Assembly: GCF_003966895.1 (NCBI RefSeq)
Contig: NZ_AP018449.1
Coordinates: 3,303,501-3,367,500 of the forward strand
Length of the DNA stretch: 64,000 bases
Direction of reading: 5' to 3'
Origin: Methylomusa anaerophila
GTDB taxonomy: Bacteria > Bacillota > Negativicutes > Sporomusales > Sporomusaceae
A model generated the notes under the pieces. The model searched no databases. It was not told the DNA's origin and saw only the letters and a list, made by a program, of their open reading frames with translations. A program made the translations under genes and the position numbers. Below are positions 56,614 to 64,000 of this stretch, in pieces (the first letter of the stretch is position 1; each line of letters starts with the position of its first letter).

Positions 56614-59151
56614 CTAAGCCTCCTGCTTGAAAATGACTTTTCGGAAAAGTTTTACCAACTCATACCACAGCACCGCTATACATGAGATTCCAGCCGAAAG
56701 CAGCAGTTGCTCTGAAGACAACGGTGCTAATTTCAAAAATCCACTAAGTGGCGTATAAAGCATAATAAGCAGTCCGGCTAAAGTGCCAATGATAACACCC
56801 CACATTACTTTATCCTTTATCTGTCTGATAAAAGTTCTAAAGGCAAACTCTGTATTTGAACTGTTTACTTGCACAAGCAGAACATTGGAAAGGAATATAA
56901 TGCTTAGCCCCATCGTTCTTGCAAGAGGTGCATTTTCCGGATACATATTTATGAAATGGTAGTACGTTGCAAAGGATGCTCCGAATATTACTAAGCCTTG
57001 CATTACACTCTTGGATAGCATTGCTGCTGTTAAAAGCTTTTCTTTTGGATTGCGTGGTGGCCTTTGCATAATGTTAGACTCAGCAGGCTGGCGCTCTAAT
57101 ACAATTGAGCAGGTCGGGTCAATTACTAGCTCCAGCAAAACTACATGCAGCGGAAGAAGCAAGAGGCTCGTAGGACTTATCCCCATAAAAGGCGCAAGAA
57201 GTGAAGCAAATGCTATAGGTATATGGATAGTAAATACATACCCAACTGCCTTTTTAATGTTGTCATATATCCTTCTGCCATCCTTAATAGTATCAACAAT
57301 TGTTGAAAAGTTATCATCCAGAAGTATCAGGTCTGCAGCTTCCCTTGAAACCTCCGAGCCACGCTTGCCCATTGCTATTCCAATATCAGCATATTTCAGT
57401 GCTGGCGCGTCGTTAACACCATCTCCAGTCATTGCTACCACTTCGCCATTTTCTTTAAAGGCTTTCACAATTCGCATCTTATGTTCAGGAAGAACACGAG
57501 AGAAGACGCTAACATCCTTCACTCTTTCTCTCAGCTCGTCGTCACTCATTTCATTGAGTTCGTCACCAGTTATTATATGGTCGCTATTTGGCATATTGAT
57601 TTGATTTGCTATGGAGCTTGCTGTAATTCCGTTGTCCCCGGTTATCATAACCACTCGAACTCCGGCTTTTGTACAGGTCTTGATATCTTCTTTTACCGAT
57701 TCTCTCGGCGGATCTGCAAGACCTACCATTCCCAGAAGCTCTAGCTTGCAGTCCAGGAGGGTATCCGGAATTTCATTTTTATTTTGGATAACCATCTGGC
57801 CAATCGCAATCACACGAAGACCTTGCTTGGACATTTCGTAAATCTTATCTTCGGCTATTTTTCTTTCGTCGGGAGAAATGTCGCATATTGTAAGAATACG
57901 CTCAGGAGAGCCTTTCGCGGCAACTACAATCTCAGTTCCATTCTTCCAGACATGGCCCATCATTTTTAATTCATCAGTGAAGGCATATTCTTTTAGCAGC
58001 TGCCCGCTAAAAAGAAGCTCTCTTGAAATCCCCAGTTCTTCACATCGAGCGATCATAGCCTTTTCCATAGGATCGTACGCGTCAGGCTTGCAGCCCATAC
58101 CCATTATCTTGGATATGTATTTTTCATCGCCTGAGGTGCTGAAGGTTTCTCTAACTGACATTTTGTTTAGTGTTATTGTGCCTGTCTTATCGACACACAG
58201 AACAGATACTGCACCTAAGGTTTCAACTGAAGGAAGCCTTCTTACAAGCGATTGTTTTTTTGCAAGCCTCCAAGCACCCATGGACAAGAAAACCGTCAAT
58301 ATAACTGGAAACTCCTCTGGAATCATAGCCATTGCAAGGGTAATTCCTGATAGTATGCTTTCAATAACTCTGCTTTTAATTATGTGATCAGGAATGTTAA
58401 AGAATGTAACAACACCAACCAAAACAAACAGCACCGCAGCAATCATACCGCTCAGCTTTACCAATCGGCCTGTCTGCTTCTGAAGAGGTGTATCTCCTAT
58501 CGGGGCAACAGCGATATCCTTGCCGATCTTTCCATACTCACTAGAAAGTCCGATTTTATCAACTAAAACAGTACCTGTACCCTGTGTAACAAGGGTTCCT
58601 GCATAGCAATAATCACGTCGCCAATAATCATTGTTTTCATTAACATAATTATCGCTAGTCACTTTCCAGACACCAAGCGATTCTCCAGTGAGAGAGGATT
58701 CGTCAACACATAGCGTACTTGCCCTTACAACAGTTCCGTCTGCCGGAATTTTGACACCTTCCGCTATGAACATGATATCTCCAGGAACCAAATCCACACT
58801 GTTGATAATCTTTTCTTCCCCATCACGCAGCACCTTGATACGAGGAGCCGATAAGTCCTTCAATGCCTTCAGTGTCTTATCTGTTTTCCATTCCTGAATT
58901 GCTTCAATGCTTATTATCCCGATTACAAATACGAGCATGATTGCTCCGTCTTTTGGCTCTCCAAGTATAAAGTAGACTGCTGCTGCAATGATCAGTAATA
59001 AAAACATTGGCTCTGTGATGACTTGAAAGATTTTATGAAATATATTTTCTTTCTTTTCCGGAACTAGCTCATTCTTGCCGTACTGTTCTTGAAGCTTTGT
59101 TGCCTCTGAGGTTGTCAGCCCCTTCAGCCTGTTGATCTTTTCATCTGTCAT
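56614..59151 (-). CDS. Cation-translocating P-type ATPase
   Basis: This 845-residue P2-like ATPase has an N-terminal cation-ATPase domain, the actuator TGES motif (DESSLTGES), the helix motif PEEFP in TM4, phosphorylation site Asp321 (VDKTGT), KGSPE for nucleotide binding, and MTGDGVNDAPALK near 600. PEEFP-type sequences are usually annotated as calcium or general cation pumps. The upstream NiCo riboswitch points instead to Co, Ni or Fe export. No CPC/SPC motif of P1B heavy-metal ATPases is present. The ATG at 59151 is preferred: GGAGG (59160-59164) is about 8 bases upstream. Confidence 0.93.
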   Translation of the reverse strand: MTDEKINRLKGLTTSEATKLQEQYGKNELVPEKKENIFHKIFQVITEPMFLLLIIAAAVYFILGEPKDGAIMLVFVIGIISIEAIQEWKTDKTLKALKDLSAPRIKVLRDGEEKIINSVDLVPGDIMFIAEGVKIPADGTVVRASTLCVDESSLTGESLGVWKVTSDNYVNENNDYWRRDYCYAGTLVTQGTGTVLVDKIGLSSEYGKIGKDIAVAPIGDTPLQKQTGRLVKLSGMIAAVLFVLVGVVTFFNIPDHIIKSRVIESILSGITLAMAMIPEEFPVILTVFLSMGAWRLAKKQSLVRRLPSVETLGAVSVLCVDKTGTITLNKMSVRETFSTSGDEKYISKIMGMGCKPDAYDPMEKAMIARCEELGISRELLFSGQLLKEYAFTDELKMMGHVWKNGTEIVVAAKGSPERILTICDISPDERKIAEDKIYEMSKQGLRVIAIGQMVIQNKNEIPDTLLDCKLELLGMVGLADPPRESVKEDIKTCTKAGVRVVMITGDNGITASSIANQINMPNSDHIITGDELNEMSDDELRERVKDVSVFSRVLPEHKMRIVKAFKENGEVVAMTGDGVNDAPALKYADIGIAMGKRGSEVSREAADLILLDDNFSTIVDTIKDGRRIYDNIKKAVGYVFTIHIPIAFASLLAPFMGISPTSLLLLPLHVVLLELVIDPTCSIVLERQPAESNIMQRPPRNPKEKLLTAAMLSKSVMQGLVIFGASFATYYHFINMYPENAPLARTMGLSIIFLSNVLLVQVNSSNTEFAFRTFIRQIKDKVMWGVIIGTLAGLLIMLYTPLSGFLKLAPLSSEQLLLSAGISCIAVLWYELVKLFRKVIFKQEA

Positions 59152-59229
59152 AATAGTTACCTCCAATTTTTCTTGTTATAAGATAGCTCTATGGCATTGC
59201 AATCTTCAGATATGTCCCAAAATAGATAT

Positions 59230-59267
59230 AAAAAAAACCTGTGGAACATTTTACTGTCCCACAGGTT
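59230..59267 (-). terminator. Terminator of the NiCo riboswitch
   Basis: On the minus strand AACCTGTGGG (59267-59258) pairs with the TTCCACAGGTT arm and runs into an eight-base T tract (59237-59230). Its 5' arm is part of the aptamer's final helix, so ligand-bound RNA should block termination. Confidence 0.88.
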
Positions 59268-59335
59268 GTATTCACCTGCTGCCTAATTAGGCCCAGCCCC
59301 ATGAACTTTTACAAAGTTCATCGCCTGATCAGATT
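59253..59335 (-). promoter_or_regulatory. NiCo (czcD-type) metal riboswitch
   Basis: The minus strand reads CTGATCAGGCGATGAACTTT, a hairpin with loop TGTA, AAAGTTCATGGGGCTGGGCC, TAATTAGG, then CAGCAGGTGAATACAACCTG and TGGGACAG. This matches the NiCo aptamer plan of four helices with the conserved GGGCUGGGC, GGCAGCAGGUGA and GUGGGACAG segments. The class binds Co2+ or Ni2+ (Fe2+ has also been reported) and turns on metal exporters. It sits about 30 bases downstream of a promoter and about 100 upstream of the ATPase start. P1 appears short (CTG/CAG). Confidence 0.85.
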
Positions 59336-59374
59336 GTACTGTAGATTTATATGCAGTGCAAAGAGATTATTAAG

Positions 59375-59404
59375 AGAATACCATGCAAATTATGGCTATG
59401 TCAA
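59375..59404 (-). promoter_or_regulatory. Promoter of the metal-response operon
   Basis: On the minus strand TTGACA (59404-59399), an 18-base spacer and TATTCT (59380-59375) place the start near 59368, about 30 bases before the NiCo aptamer. The promoter lies within the insert, so the operon carries its own control region. Confidence 0.7.
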
Positions 59405-59539
59405 GTTAAAATACTCATATTCATATAGTTTATAAGTTTTAAGTTACTAATTGTGATTAATCGCTTCAGCATTTTCTCCTTTGTCGCTGACATATTCCTC
59501 AGCATTAATTTGAAATTGATTGATAACATACTATTTTTG

Positions 59540-59554
59540 AAAGCCTATGACAAA
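59540..59554. repeat. Right direct repeat of the insertion
   Basis: AAAGCCTATGACAAA is the partner of 54290-54304. A simple fusion at the repeat leaves the two gene halves one base out of frame, so one copy must have changed by an indel after insertion. Confidence 0.75.
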
Positions 59555-60012
59555 GCAACAGCCATTGGCAATGCAGCAATAATGAATGCTATCAATATAG
59601 ACAATATCCACTTTACCGACCTTCTAATGTTTAACTTTCCTATTAATCCGCATCCTATACCTATGCAAATTGCGGCGACAAAAGCAATAATAGATGATTG
59701 GTTTATGCCAAAGTATGCTATACGAAACAGTCCTATTACTAATGACGCAACAATTGCTGACGGAAATGTCGTATATAGCGCCATCATAATTATCGGCAGA
59801 TTGCGCAAATCAAGATATATATCAGACGTAACATGTACGCTGAAAACCATTAGCAGGCAACCTAGCAACCCCGCCATTAACCCAGTTAATACTTTCCTAT
59901 GCATTGTTGAAGAAGGTGTTGCAATTTTTTCTCTAAATAATTGGTTACTCAAAGTAATAAACGATATCATGATCGTGGCGTTAAAAAACAATTCTTTCGC
60001 AAATTCATACAT
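59545..60012 (-). pseudogene. Diguanylate cyclase, N-terminal 5TM-LYT fragment
   Basis: This 155-residue frame is the start of a LytS/YhcK-type five-helix sensor: helices at about 10-25, 43-62, 76-98 (with IYLDLRNLPIIMMALY before it), 104-125 and 136-154. It stops at the insertion point just where the next helix should begin. That helix and the GGDEF domain are at 53651-54304. AAAAGGGT precedes the ATG. Together the halves would give a protein of roughly 370-380 residues, the normal size for such cyclases. Confidence 0.85.
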
Positions 60013-60423
60013 TTTTCACTTATACCCTTTTGTGTTCTTTGATTTGTTCATCATCATAATTTTATAACATACATATAAGAAAAAATATATCACATTTCGT
60101 AACTGCTTTCCATCGCTCTAAAGCAGTTTTTTCTGGCAGATACGTGGTCTTGGTCATGGGCAACACTGATGCCGATCAGTTCTATTATCCGATTTGTCAA
60201 CACGCCCACGATAAAGGCTATGTTTTCTATATTAGTTAACTTGAATATTCCTGTTATGAGGATATCTTGATGTTTTTATTTTTATTTACAGGCTAAAAAT
60301 GGAGTGTCTTTTTGGCACTGAGCTAAAAAAATGTGGGCTATGTTTTTCTAAAAACGAAAAGCATAGCCCTTTTTTTATTTCCCTGAAAGCACTGACAACT
60401 CAAAAAGATTGGAGGACAACACG
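60013..60423. other. Junction region with terminators and a possible gene remnant
   Basis: AACTGCTTT/AAAGCAGTT with a T tract (60101-60132) is a terminator on plus, although no plus-strand gene precedes it. After it one plus-strand frame stays open to 60238 and would encode about 27 residues from an internal ATG (MGNTDADQFYYPICQHAHDK first), perhaps the end of a lost gene. A second terminator is at 60335-60376. The boundary of the following element is probably here, but no attachment site was identified. Confidence 0.45.
60335..60376 (+). terminator. Intrinsic terminator before the accessory genes
   Basis: GGGCTATG (60335-60342) pairs with CATAGCCC (60362-60369), the stem extended by TTTTC/GAAAA, followed by TTTTTTT. 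Confidence 0.85.
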
Positions 60424-60933
60424 ATGTCAAATGAAACCATGCGATTCTTTTTTCCTCTGAAGCTCATCACCTATCCTCAGTACGACTGCTCGGAAGATGA
60501 TCAGGAAGAACTTTCTCCCAGGGAAGCTGTGGCATATGAGGATCAGATTCTCGCTGCCATTGCCAAGGAGAATCGTTTCTTCGAAAACGATCGAGGTCTT
60601 GCCGAATATATCCACGACGAAGCTCTCAACAAAAAAGTGTATAGCCTTTATCCATCAGTGGAGGTTGTTGACGGCGAGCTGTGGGGAGTTATGAATGCCG
60701 GACTGAAGGAGCCCCTCTCCGGCGAAGAAGTTGCCGCACTCTTGGATTATGTCTCTGGACAAAATTCTGACGGATACGGCGAAGGTTTCGAGCAGCGTCC
60801 CATCAAAACTCCTGACGGCGAGATTTACGTCAGTTTTTGGAATCATGAAAACTATTCCCTTAAGCTGGAGAATGAAATGAAAAACAAAGCTCCCGACCTT
60901 GAACACGGCGGTCCCGTGATGGGAGGGATGTGA
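60424..60933 (+). CDS. Hypothetical accessory-element protein
   Basis: This 169-residue acidic protein is not one I can assign. It starts MSNETMRFFFPLKLITYPQYD, has an Asp/Glu-rich stretch near 28-40, a central YPSVEVVDGELWGVMNAGL and a Gly-rich end. GGAGG (60411-60415) fixes the ATG. Its TGA overlaps the ATG of the next gene, so the two are coupled. Codon use and acidic character match the neighbouring integrative-element genes. Confidence 0.7.
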   Translation: MSNETMRFFFPLKLITYPQYDCSEDDQEELSPREAVAYEDQILAAIAKENRFFENDRGLAEYIHDEALNKKVYSLYPSVEVVDGELWGVMNAGLKEPLSGEEVAALLDYVSGQNSDGYGEGFEQRPIKTPDGEIYVSFWNHENYSLKLENEMKNKAPDLEHGGPVMGGM

Positions 60934-61259
60934 TGAGCAAGATATTTTCACTCATCGGTTTGGAAACCAATACCGGCATCCGCGACGTTGCCATCATGGG
61001 CGGCATCCCTGAAGTGGAGGACATACAAAGATCGCAGACATATCAGGAGCTGGTAGAGGACTGCGGCTGCTCGGAATATATCTCTGTGGTTGTCCAATCC
61101 TTCCGGTATGGACAAGGCCCGCCCGAGCTAGCTGCTCTGGAGGACTTACAGTGGATCGGCTCACACAACGAAATTATTAAAAACGGTGAGGCGGAAAAGC
61201 TGCAGACTGCACGCTTCGCTATCCTCTATCCCGACCAGGGATTGCAGATGAACATGTAG
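60933..61259 (+). CDS. Hypothetical accessory-element protein
   Basis: This 108-residue protein is not recognised. It has a mixed alpha/beta pattern (VAIMGGIPEVEDIQ, YQELVEDCGCSEYISVVVQ) with two adjacent cysteines at about 45 and 47. It is translationally coupled to the preceding gene, GGAGGG lying within that gene's last codons. A terminator follows at once. Confidence 0.65.
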   Translation: MSKIFSLIGLETNTGIRDVAIMGGIPEVEDIQRSQTYQELVEDCGCSEYISVVVQSFRYGQGPPELAALEDLQWIGSHNEIIKNGEAEKLQTARFAILYPDQGLQMNM

Positions 61260-61299
61260 CGCTCTTTGGTTTCTACCTGAAACTGAAGGGCGCTTTTTT
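61258..61299 (+). terminator. Intrinsic terminator
   Basis: AGCGCTCTT (61258-61266) pairs with AAGGGCGCT (61286-61294), one wobble, with an inner GTTTC/GAAAC stem and a T tract. It overlaps the stop codon of the preceding gene. Confidence 0.75.
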
Positions 61300-61320
61300 A
61301 TTTCAGAAGGAGTTGATCAA

Positions 61321-62526
61321 ATGCAGAAAGAAAAAGTGATGATCGTTACACTCATGCGGTCGGACTTATATGACGCGCCGGGATATGTCGGTGCTTACCT
61401 AAACCTTCCCGCCAGCCGGGACGAGATACAGGACGCAATGGATCGCGCCCGGATCAGGGACGGTCTGCCATATCAAATTGTCGAGTGCTTTAATATGCAG
61501 GGCGAGGAACTGAACTTCATTCAGGAGAAGCCTTCCCTCGACAAACTAAATTTTTTGGCACACCGCATCAGCGATCTGCCCACGCATGACCTGCTGGCTT
61601 TCAACGGGTGTGTGGCGATGGGCGATGAACGGCCGGACATGAAAGCACTCATTAATCTAACTTATAGTCTGGAGGATGTCCATGTGGTTCCCGTGAACAA
61701 TGATCGGGAGCTCGGAAAATTCTATGTGGACAACGACTTCATCGACGCGGTCAATCATATACCGCCGGAGTATCAGAAGGAACTGCTGGAGCTGCTGGAC
61801 TATGAGAAAATCGGTTATGAGCAGCGGAAAGCGGAAGGCGGTATATTCAAGAATGGTTATTATGTAGTGCATGGCTCCGGTGTTATGAACCAAATCTATG
61901 ACGGCGCTCACCTTCCCGATCTCCCGGAGGAAGCACCATATATTTTCAAACTCCAGCTAGCCGAGGCGGATTTTAATATGGAAGATAAGGAACCGGATAA
62001 GACTGTGCCGCTTCTCCTGCCGGCTGGAGATAAGAAAATCCTCGCGGCACTGGAGCAGCTGGGTGCGGTATCACTGGAGGAATGTGTGTTTACCCATTGC
62101 TCCAGTCCCATTCCGATGCTGGAGCAGGCTTTCTCTTTCAGTGAGGACATTGATAAAATGAATCTCCTTGCCGAACGTATCCGAGAACTGGAGAACGCCG
62201 GAGAGCTTCCGAAATTCAAAGCTGCCCTGGAAATCAGCGATTGCTCGGACATCGACCAGGCGTTGGACTTGACCAGAAACCTGGACTGCTATGATTTTAA
62301 TCCTGACCTATCCTCACCAGAAGAATATGCAAGGCAGGAATTCCTCCTACGCTATCACATTCCGGAAAGCGATCCCGACTTGAAGCTGCTCCACTTTTCA
62401 CGCTGCGATTCCAAATGGATGCAGGAAGCAAAAGCCATCACTACTCCCTATGGCATCATCCGCCGCAACAACCAGGAAATGACCCTGGACTTTTCCATCA
62501 AGCAAACCGGCCAACAGATGCGTTGA
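61321..62526 (+). CDS. ArdA-like antirestriction protein
   Basis: This 401-residue acidic protein resembles ArdA-like proteins of Firmicute integrative elements. The N-terminal part (MIVTLMRSDLYDAPG, then YVGAYLNLPASRDEIQDAMDR) and the C-terminal LDCYDFNPDLSSPEEYARQE fit that group. ArdA proteins mimic DNA and block type I restriction enzymes. The length exceeds classic ArdA (about 170 residues), so it probably has two related halves or an added domain. TCAGAAGGAG precedes the ATG. Family assignment is moderate. Confidence 0.65.
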   Translation: MQKEKVMIVTLMRSDLYDAPGYVGAYLNLPASRDEIQDAMDRARIRDGLPYQIVECFNMQGEELNFIQEKPSLDKLNFLAHRISDLPTHDLLAFNGCVAMGDERPDMKALINLTYSLEDVHVVPVNNDRELGKFYVDNDFIDAVNHIPPEYQKELLELLDYEKIGYEQRKAEGGIFKNGYYVVHGSGVMNQIYDGAHLPDLPEEAPYIFKLQLAEADFNMEDKEPDKTVPLLLPAGDKKILAALEQLGAVSLEECVFTHCSSPIPMLEQAFSFSEDIDKMNLLAERIRELENAGELPKFKAALEISDCSDIDQALDLTRNLDCYDFNPDLSSPEEYARQEFLLRYHIPESDPDLKLLHFSRCDSKWMQEAKAITTPYGIIRRNNQEMTLDFSIKQTGQQMR

Positions 62527-62567
62527 CCGGCCAACTACATATCGGAACAGAATGGCGCTGTCTTTAC

Positions 62568-62588
62568 AAAAAAGGCAGCGCCTTTTTT
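62568..62588 (+). terminator. Short intrinsic terminator
   Basis: AAAAAAGGC, a three-base loop and GCCTTTTTT form a compact hairpin with its own T tract, 41 bases after the ArdA-like gene. Confidence 0.7.
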
Positions 62589-62613
62589 GTTTTCCGAGGA
62601 AGGAGCTGAAGCT

Positions 62614-62814
62614 ATGAATCATGATTTAAAAACAGAAGAAAAAACAGTCGCGGAGATCACCGGACCTCCGAAGTTTACGATACCTTCCCCGAAGGAGCCT
62701 TCCCGCTGCGAGGGCTGTCCTTATCCCGGCGTCGGATTTATCTGCTGGAGTCCCGACGGTTCCTGTTTAAAGACCGACCTGGATCGGATACACGGCAAAA
62801 AGAAAGGCAGGTGA
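62614..62814 (+). CDS. Small Cys-containing accessory protein
   Basis: This 66-residue protein has four Cys in PSRCEGCPYPGVGFICWSPDGSC (broken here: CEGC, then FIC and SC), which suggests a small metal-binding knuckle. Function is unknown. GGAAGGAGCTG before the ATG at 62614 fixes the start. It is 4 bases from the methylase gene, so it is likely co-translated. Confidence 0.65.
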   Translation: MNHDLKTEEKTVAEITGPPKFTIPSPKEPSRCEGCPYPGVGFICWSPDGSCLKTDLDRIHGKKKGR

Positions 62815-62818
62815 TGCG

Positions 62819-63751
62819 ATGAACAGCATCATCAGCTGGGTGGGCGGCAAGAAAGCATTGCGGGATCTCATTTACCAAAGGATGCCTAAGGAATACGGGC
62901 GGTATGTCGAAGTCTTCGGCGGCGGAGGCTGGGTGCTGTTTGGGCGTCCCCTGAACGCGGTCATGGAGGTGTACAACGATTATAATTCCGACCTGACGAA
63001 TCTGTTCCGCTGTGTCCGTGACCAGCCGATGGCGTTCCTGACGGAACTGGGATTCCTTCCATTAAACGGCCGCGACGAGTTTATGGTCCTAAAACGATAT
63101 CTGGAGAAGGAGGAATTCACCAGCGAATTTATGCTGAAGGAACTGGAGCTGGCTCAGCGGCAGCTGACTCCGATCCAGTTCGAGGAAATCAAAACCATCC
63201 TCATTGAGAAGGCACAGATGAATGACATCAAACGCGCCGCTGCCTTCTTTAAGCTCATACGCTACAGTTACGGAAGCGGCTGTACCAGCTACGGCTGCCA
63301 GCCCTTCGATATCCGTAAGACCTTTCATCTGCTCTGGCAGGGCAGCCGAAGATTAAAGGATACCGTCATCGAGAATAAGGACTTCGAGGATGTAATCAAG
63401 CAATACGACCGGGAGAACGCCTTTATCTACTGCGACCCGCCGTACTATTTGACAGAAGGTCACTATGCGGTGGAATTTCTCAAGGAGGATCACTACCGTC
63501 TGCGGGATGCGCTGGCAGGTTGTCAGGGCAAGTGTCTGGTAAGCTACAACGACTGTGAATTCATACGGGAGCTATATCAGGACTTCCAGATTGAATCGGT
63601 CAGCCGCCTGAACAATCTGGCCCAGCGTTATGATAACGGCAGCGAGTATGCCGAAGTCCTGATCTCCAACTACGACACCGGCGAACGGCTGCGGGATATG
63701 CCGACCCAGCTGGGGCTCTTCGACCTTGCCGGATTTTATGGCATGGAATAA
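62819..63751 (+). CDS. DNA adenine methyltransferase (Dam/D12 class)
   Basis: This 310-residue N6-adenine methylase has the SAM-binding VEVFGGGGWVLFG near residue 37, the GGKKALRDLI segment at the N-terminus, and the catalytic DPPY at 206-209 (IYCDPPYYL). D12-class enzymes methylate A in sites such as GATC; the specificity here is unknown. There is no partner restriction enzyme in view. On integrative elements such enzymes usually protect the element from host restriction. It fits the ArdA-like neighbour. Confidence 0.9.
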   Translation: MNSIISWVGGKKALRDLIYQRMPKEYGRYVEVFGGGGWVLFGRPLNAVMEVYNDYNSDLTNLFRCVRDQPMAFLTELGFLPLNGRDEFMVLKRYLEKEEFTSEFMLKELELAQRQLTPIQFEEIKTILIEKAQMNDIKRAAAFFKLIRYSYGSGCTSYGCQPFDIRKTFHLLWQGSRRLKDTVIENKDFEDVIKQYDRENAFIYCDPPYYLTEGHYAVEFLKEDHYRLRDALAGCQGKCLVSYNDCEFIRELYQDFQIESVSRLNNLAQRYDNGSEYAEVLISNYDTGERLRDMPTQLGLFDLAGFYGME

Positions 63752-63785
63752 CTATTCAAAAATCAAATTTAGGAGGAAAACCATT

Positions 63786-64000
63786 ATGAAACTGATTGAA
63801 AAACGTATTTGCGTAGACAAGGAAGGCCGCCTGCCGTTGCCCATGGAATTCATCAACGCGGCGGCTATCCAGCCAGACTCAGAGATGACCGTGACCCTGG
63901 CGATTTCAGAGGAAGGACTGCTTCCCTGCCCGGTGATGGTCGTCTCGCCAGATACCCCGGTAACCTTTGCATTCGCTCCGGACTGTGACGAGGATGAGGA
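63786..64000 (+). CDS. Unknown accessory protein, partial (runs off the window)
   Basis: An ATG at 63786, with AGGAGG (63771-63776) upstream, opens a frame that continues to the window end. The first 71 residues are MKLIEKRICVDKEGRLPLPM..., acidic toward the visible end (DCDEDEE). The N-terminal pattern loosely suggests an AbrB-like swapped-hairpin domain (VDKEGRLPLP), but that is weak. The 3' end is missing. Confidence 0.5.
   Translation, partial: MKLIEKRICVDKEGRLPLPMEFINAAAIQPDSEMTVTLAISEEGLLPCPVMVVSPDTPVTFAFAPDCDEDE

Larger units (their letters stand above)
54305..59539. mobile_element. About 5.2-kb inserted cassette with metal-response operon
   Basis: This segment separates two complementary fragments of one diguanylate cyclase gene and is flanked by a 15-bp imperfect direct repeat. 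It carries five minus-strand genes, a promoter and a riboswitch, but no transposase or integrase, so it was either mobilised in trans or has lost its mobility gene. No terminal inverted repeats were recognised. The bases look more AT-rich than the chromosomal flanks, and the window's long-hairpin repeats are absent. Confidence 0.6.

Noticed and set aside
57011..58387. Plus-strand ORFs of 197 and 169 codons
   Set aside because: They are antisense to the P-type ATPase, whose motifs are unambiguous.
54305..59539. Composite transposon with terminal inverted repeats
   Set aside because: Comparing both insert ends gave no inverted repeat, and no transposase or integrase frame is present, so only an insertion of unknown type is claimed.
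59453..60067. A 204-codon plus-strand ORF
   Set aside because: It is antisense to the cyclase N-terminal fragment, which has a family match and ribosome site; the plus frame has neither.

Overview
The window looks like chromosome from an endospore-forming Firmicute. A SpoVAF/GerA spore protein, a YteA-type C4 zinc-finger protein, the short HisG plus HisZ pair and GatCAB point there, and I would guess Negativicutes (Sporomusaceae-like) or Clostridia. That placement is inference: no rRNA or tRNA gene is visible.

Layout. 0.2-13 kb carries purine synthesis (purE, purC, purF, purM, purN, purH, later purD), headed by a tandem guanine + PRPP riboswitch and an intrinsic terminator. glnS, a YdcF-family protein, a DUF456 membrane protein and a TetR regulator are also here. 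13-20 kb holds a YteA-like protein, spoVAF, thiE behind a TPP riboswitch, a YerC/TrpR-like regulator with hisZ, an HD hydrolase and a D-2-hydroxyacid dehydrogenase. 21-28 kb is the his operon (hisG, D, C, B, H, A, F, IE), with a perfect palindrome at its promoter. 28-33 kb is a signalling island: a protein with four MshEN-like repeats and a CheX-like domain, a CheY, YajQ, a STAS protein and a chemoreceptor. 33-40 kb has a polysaccharide-deacetylase relative, a DUF155 protein, a two-gene radical-SAM DNA-repair operon with a LexA box inside its promoter, and a LysR/DUF3343 pair linked to selenium. 39.6-53.4 kb is housekeeping: pcrA, ligA, gatCAB, an EamA transporter, a CPBP protease, a Lon-like protease and rlmD.

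53.6-60 kb is accessory. A diguanylate cyclase gene (5TM-LYT plus GGDEF) is split into two fragments by about 5.2 kb flanked by a 15-bp imperfect direct repeat. The insert is one minus-strand operon: a P-type ATPase behind an apparent NiCo (Ni/Co/Fe) riboswitch, a small membrane protein, a double zinc-ribbon protein, a complete Hanks-type kinase and a VTT membrane protein. This is the best candidate for an undescribed system. From about 60.3 kb an integrative-element-like region begins, with an ArdA-like protein, a Dam-type methylase and small unknown genes; it runs off the window.

A family of long imperfect hairpins (about 120-275 bp, ten copies) sits between genes from 0 to 47.5 kb and is absent from the accessory right end. 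Two subfamilies share a core but have different self-complementary arms.
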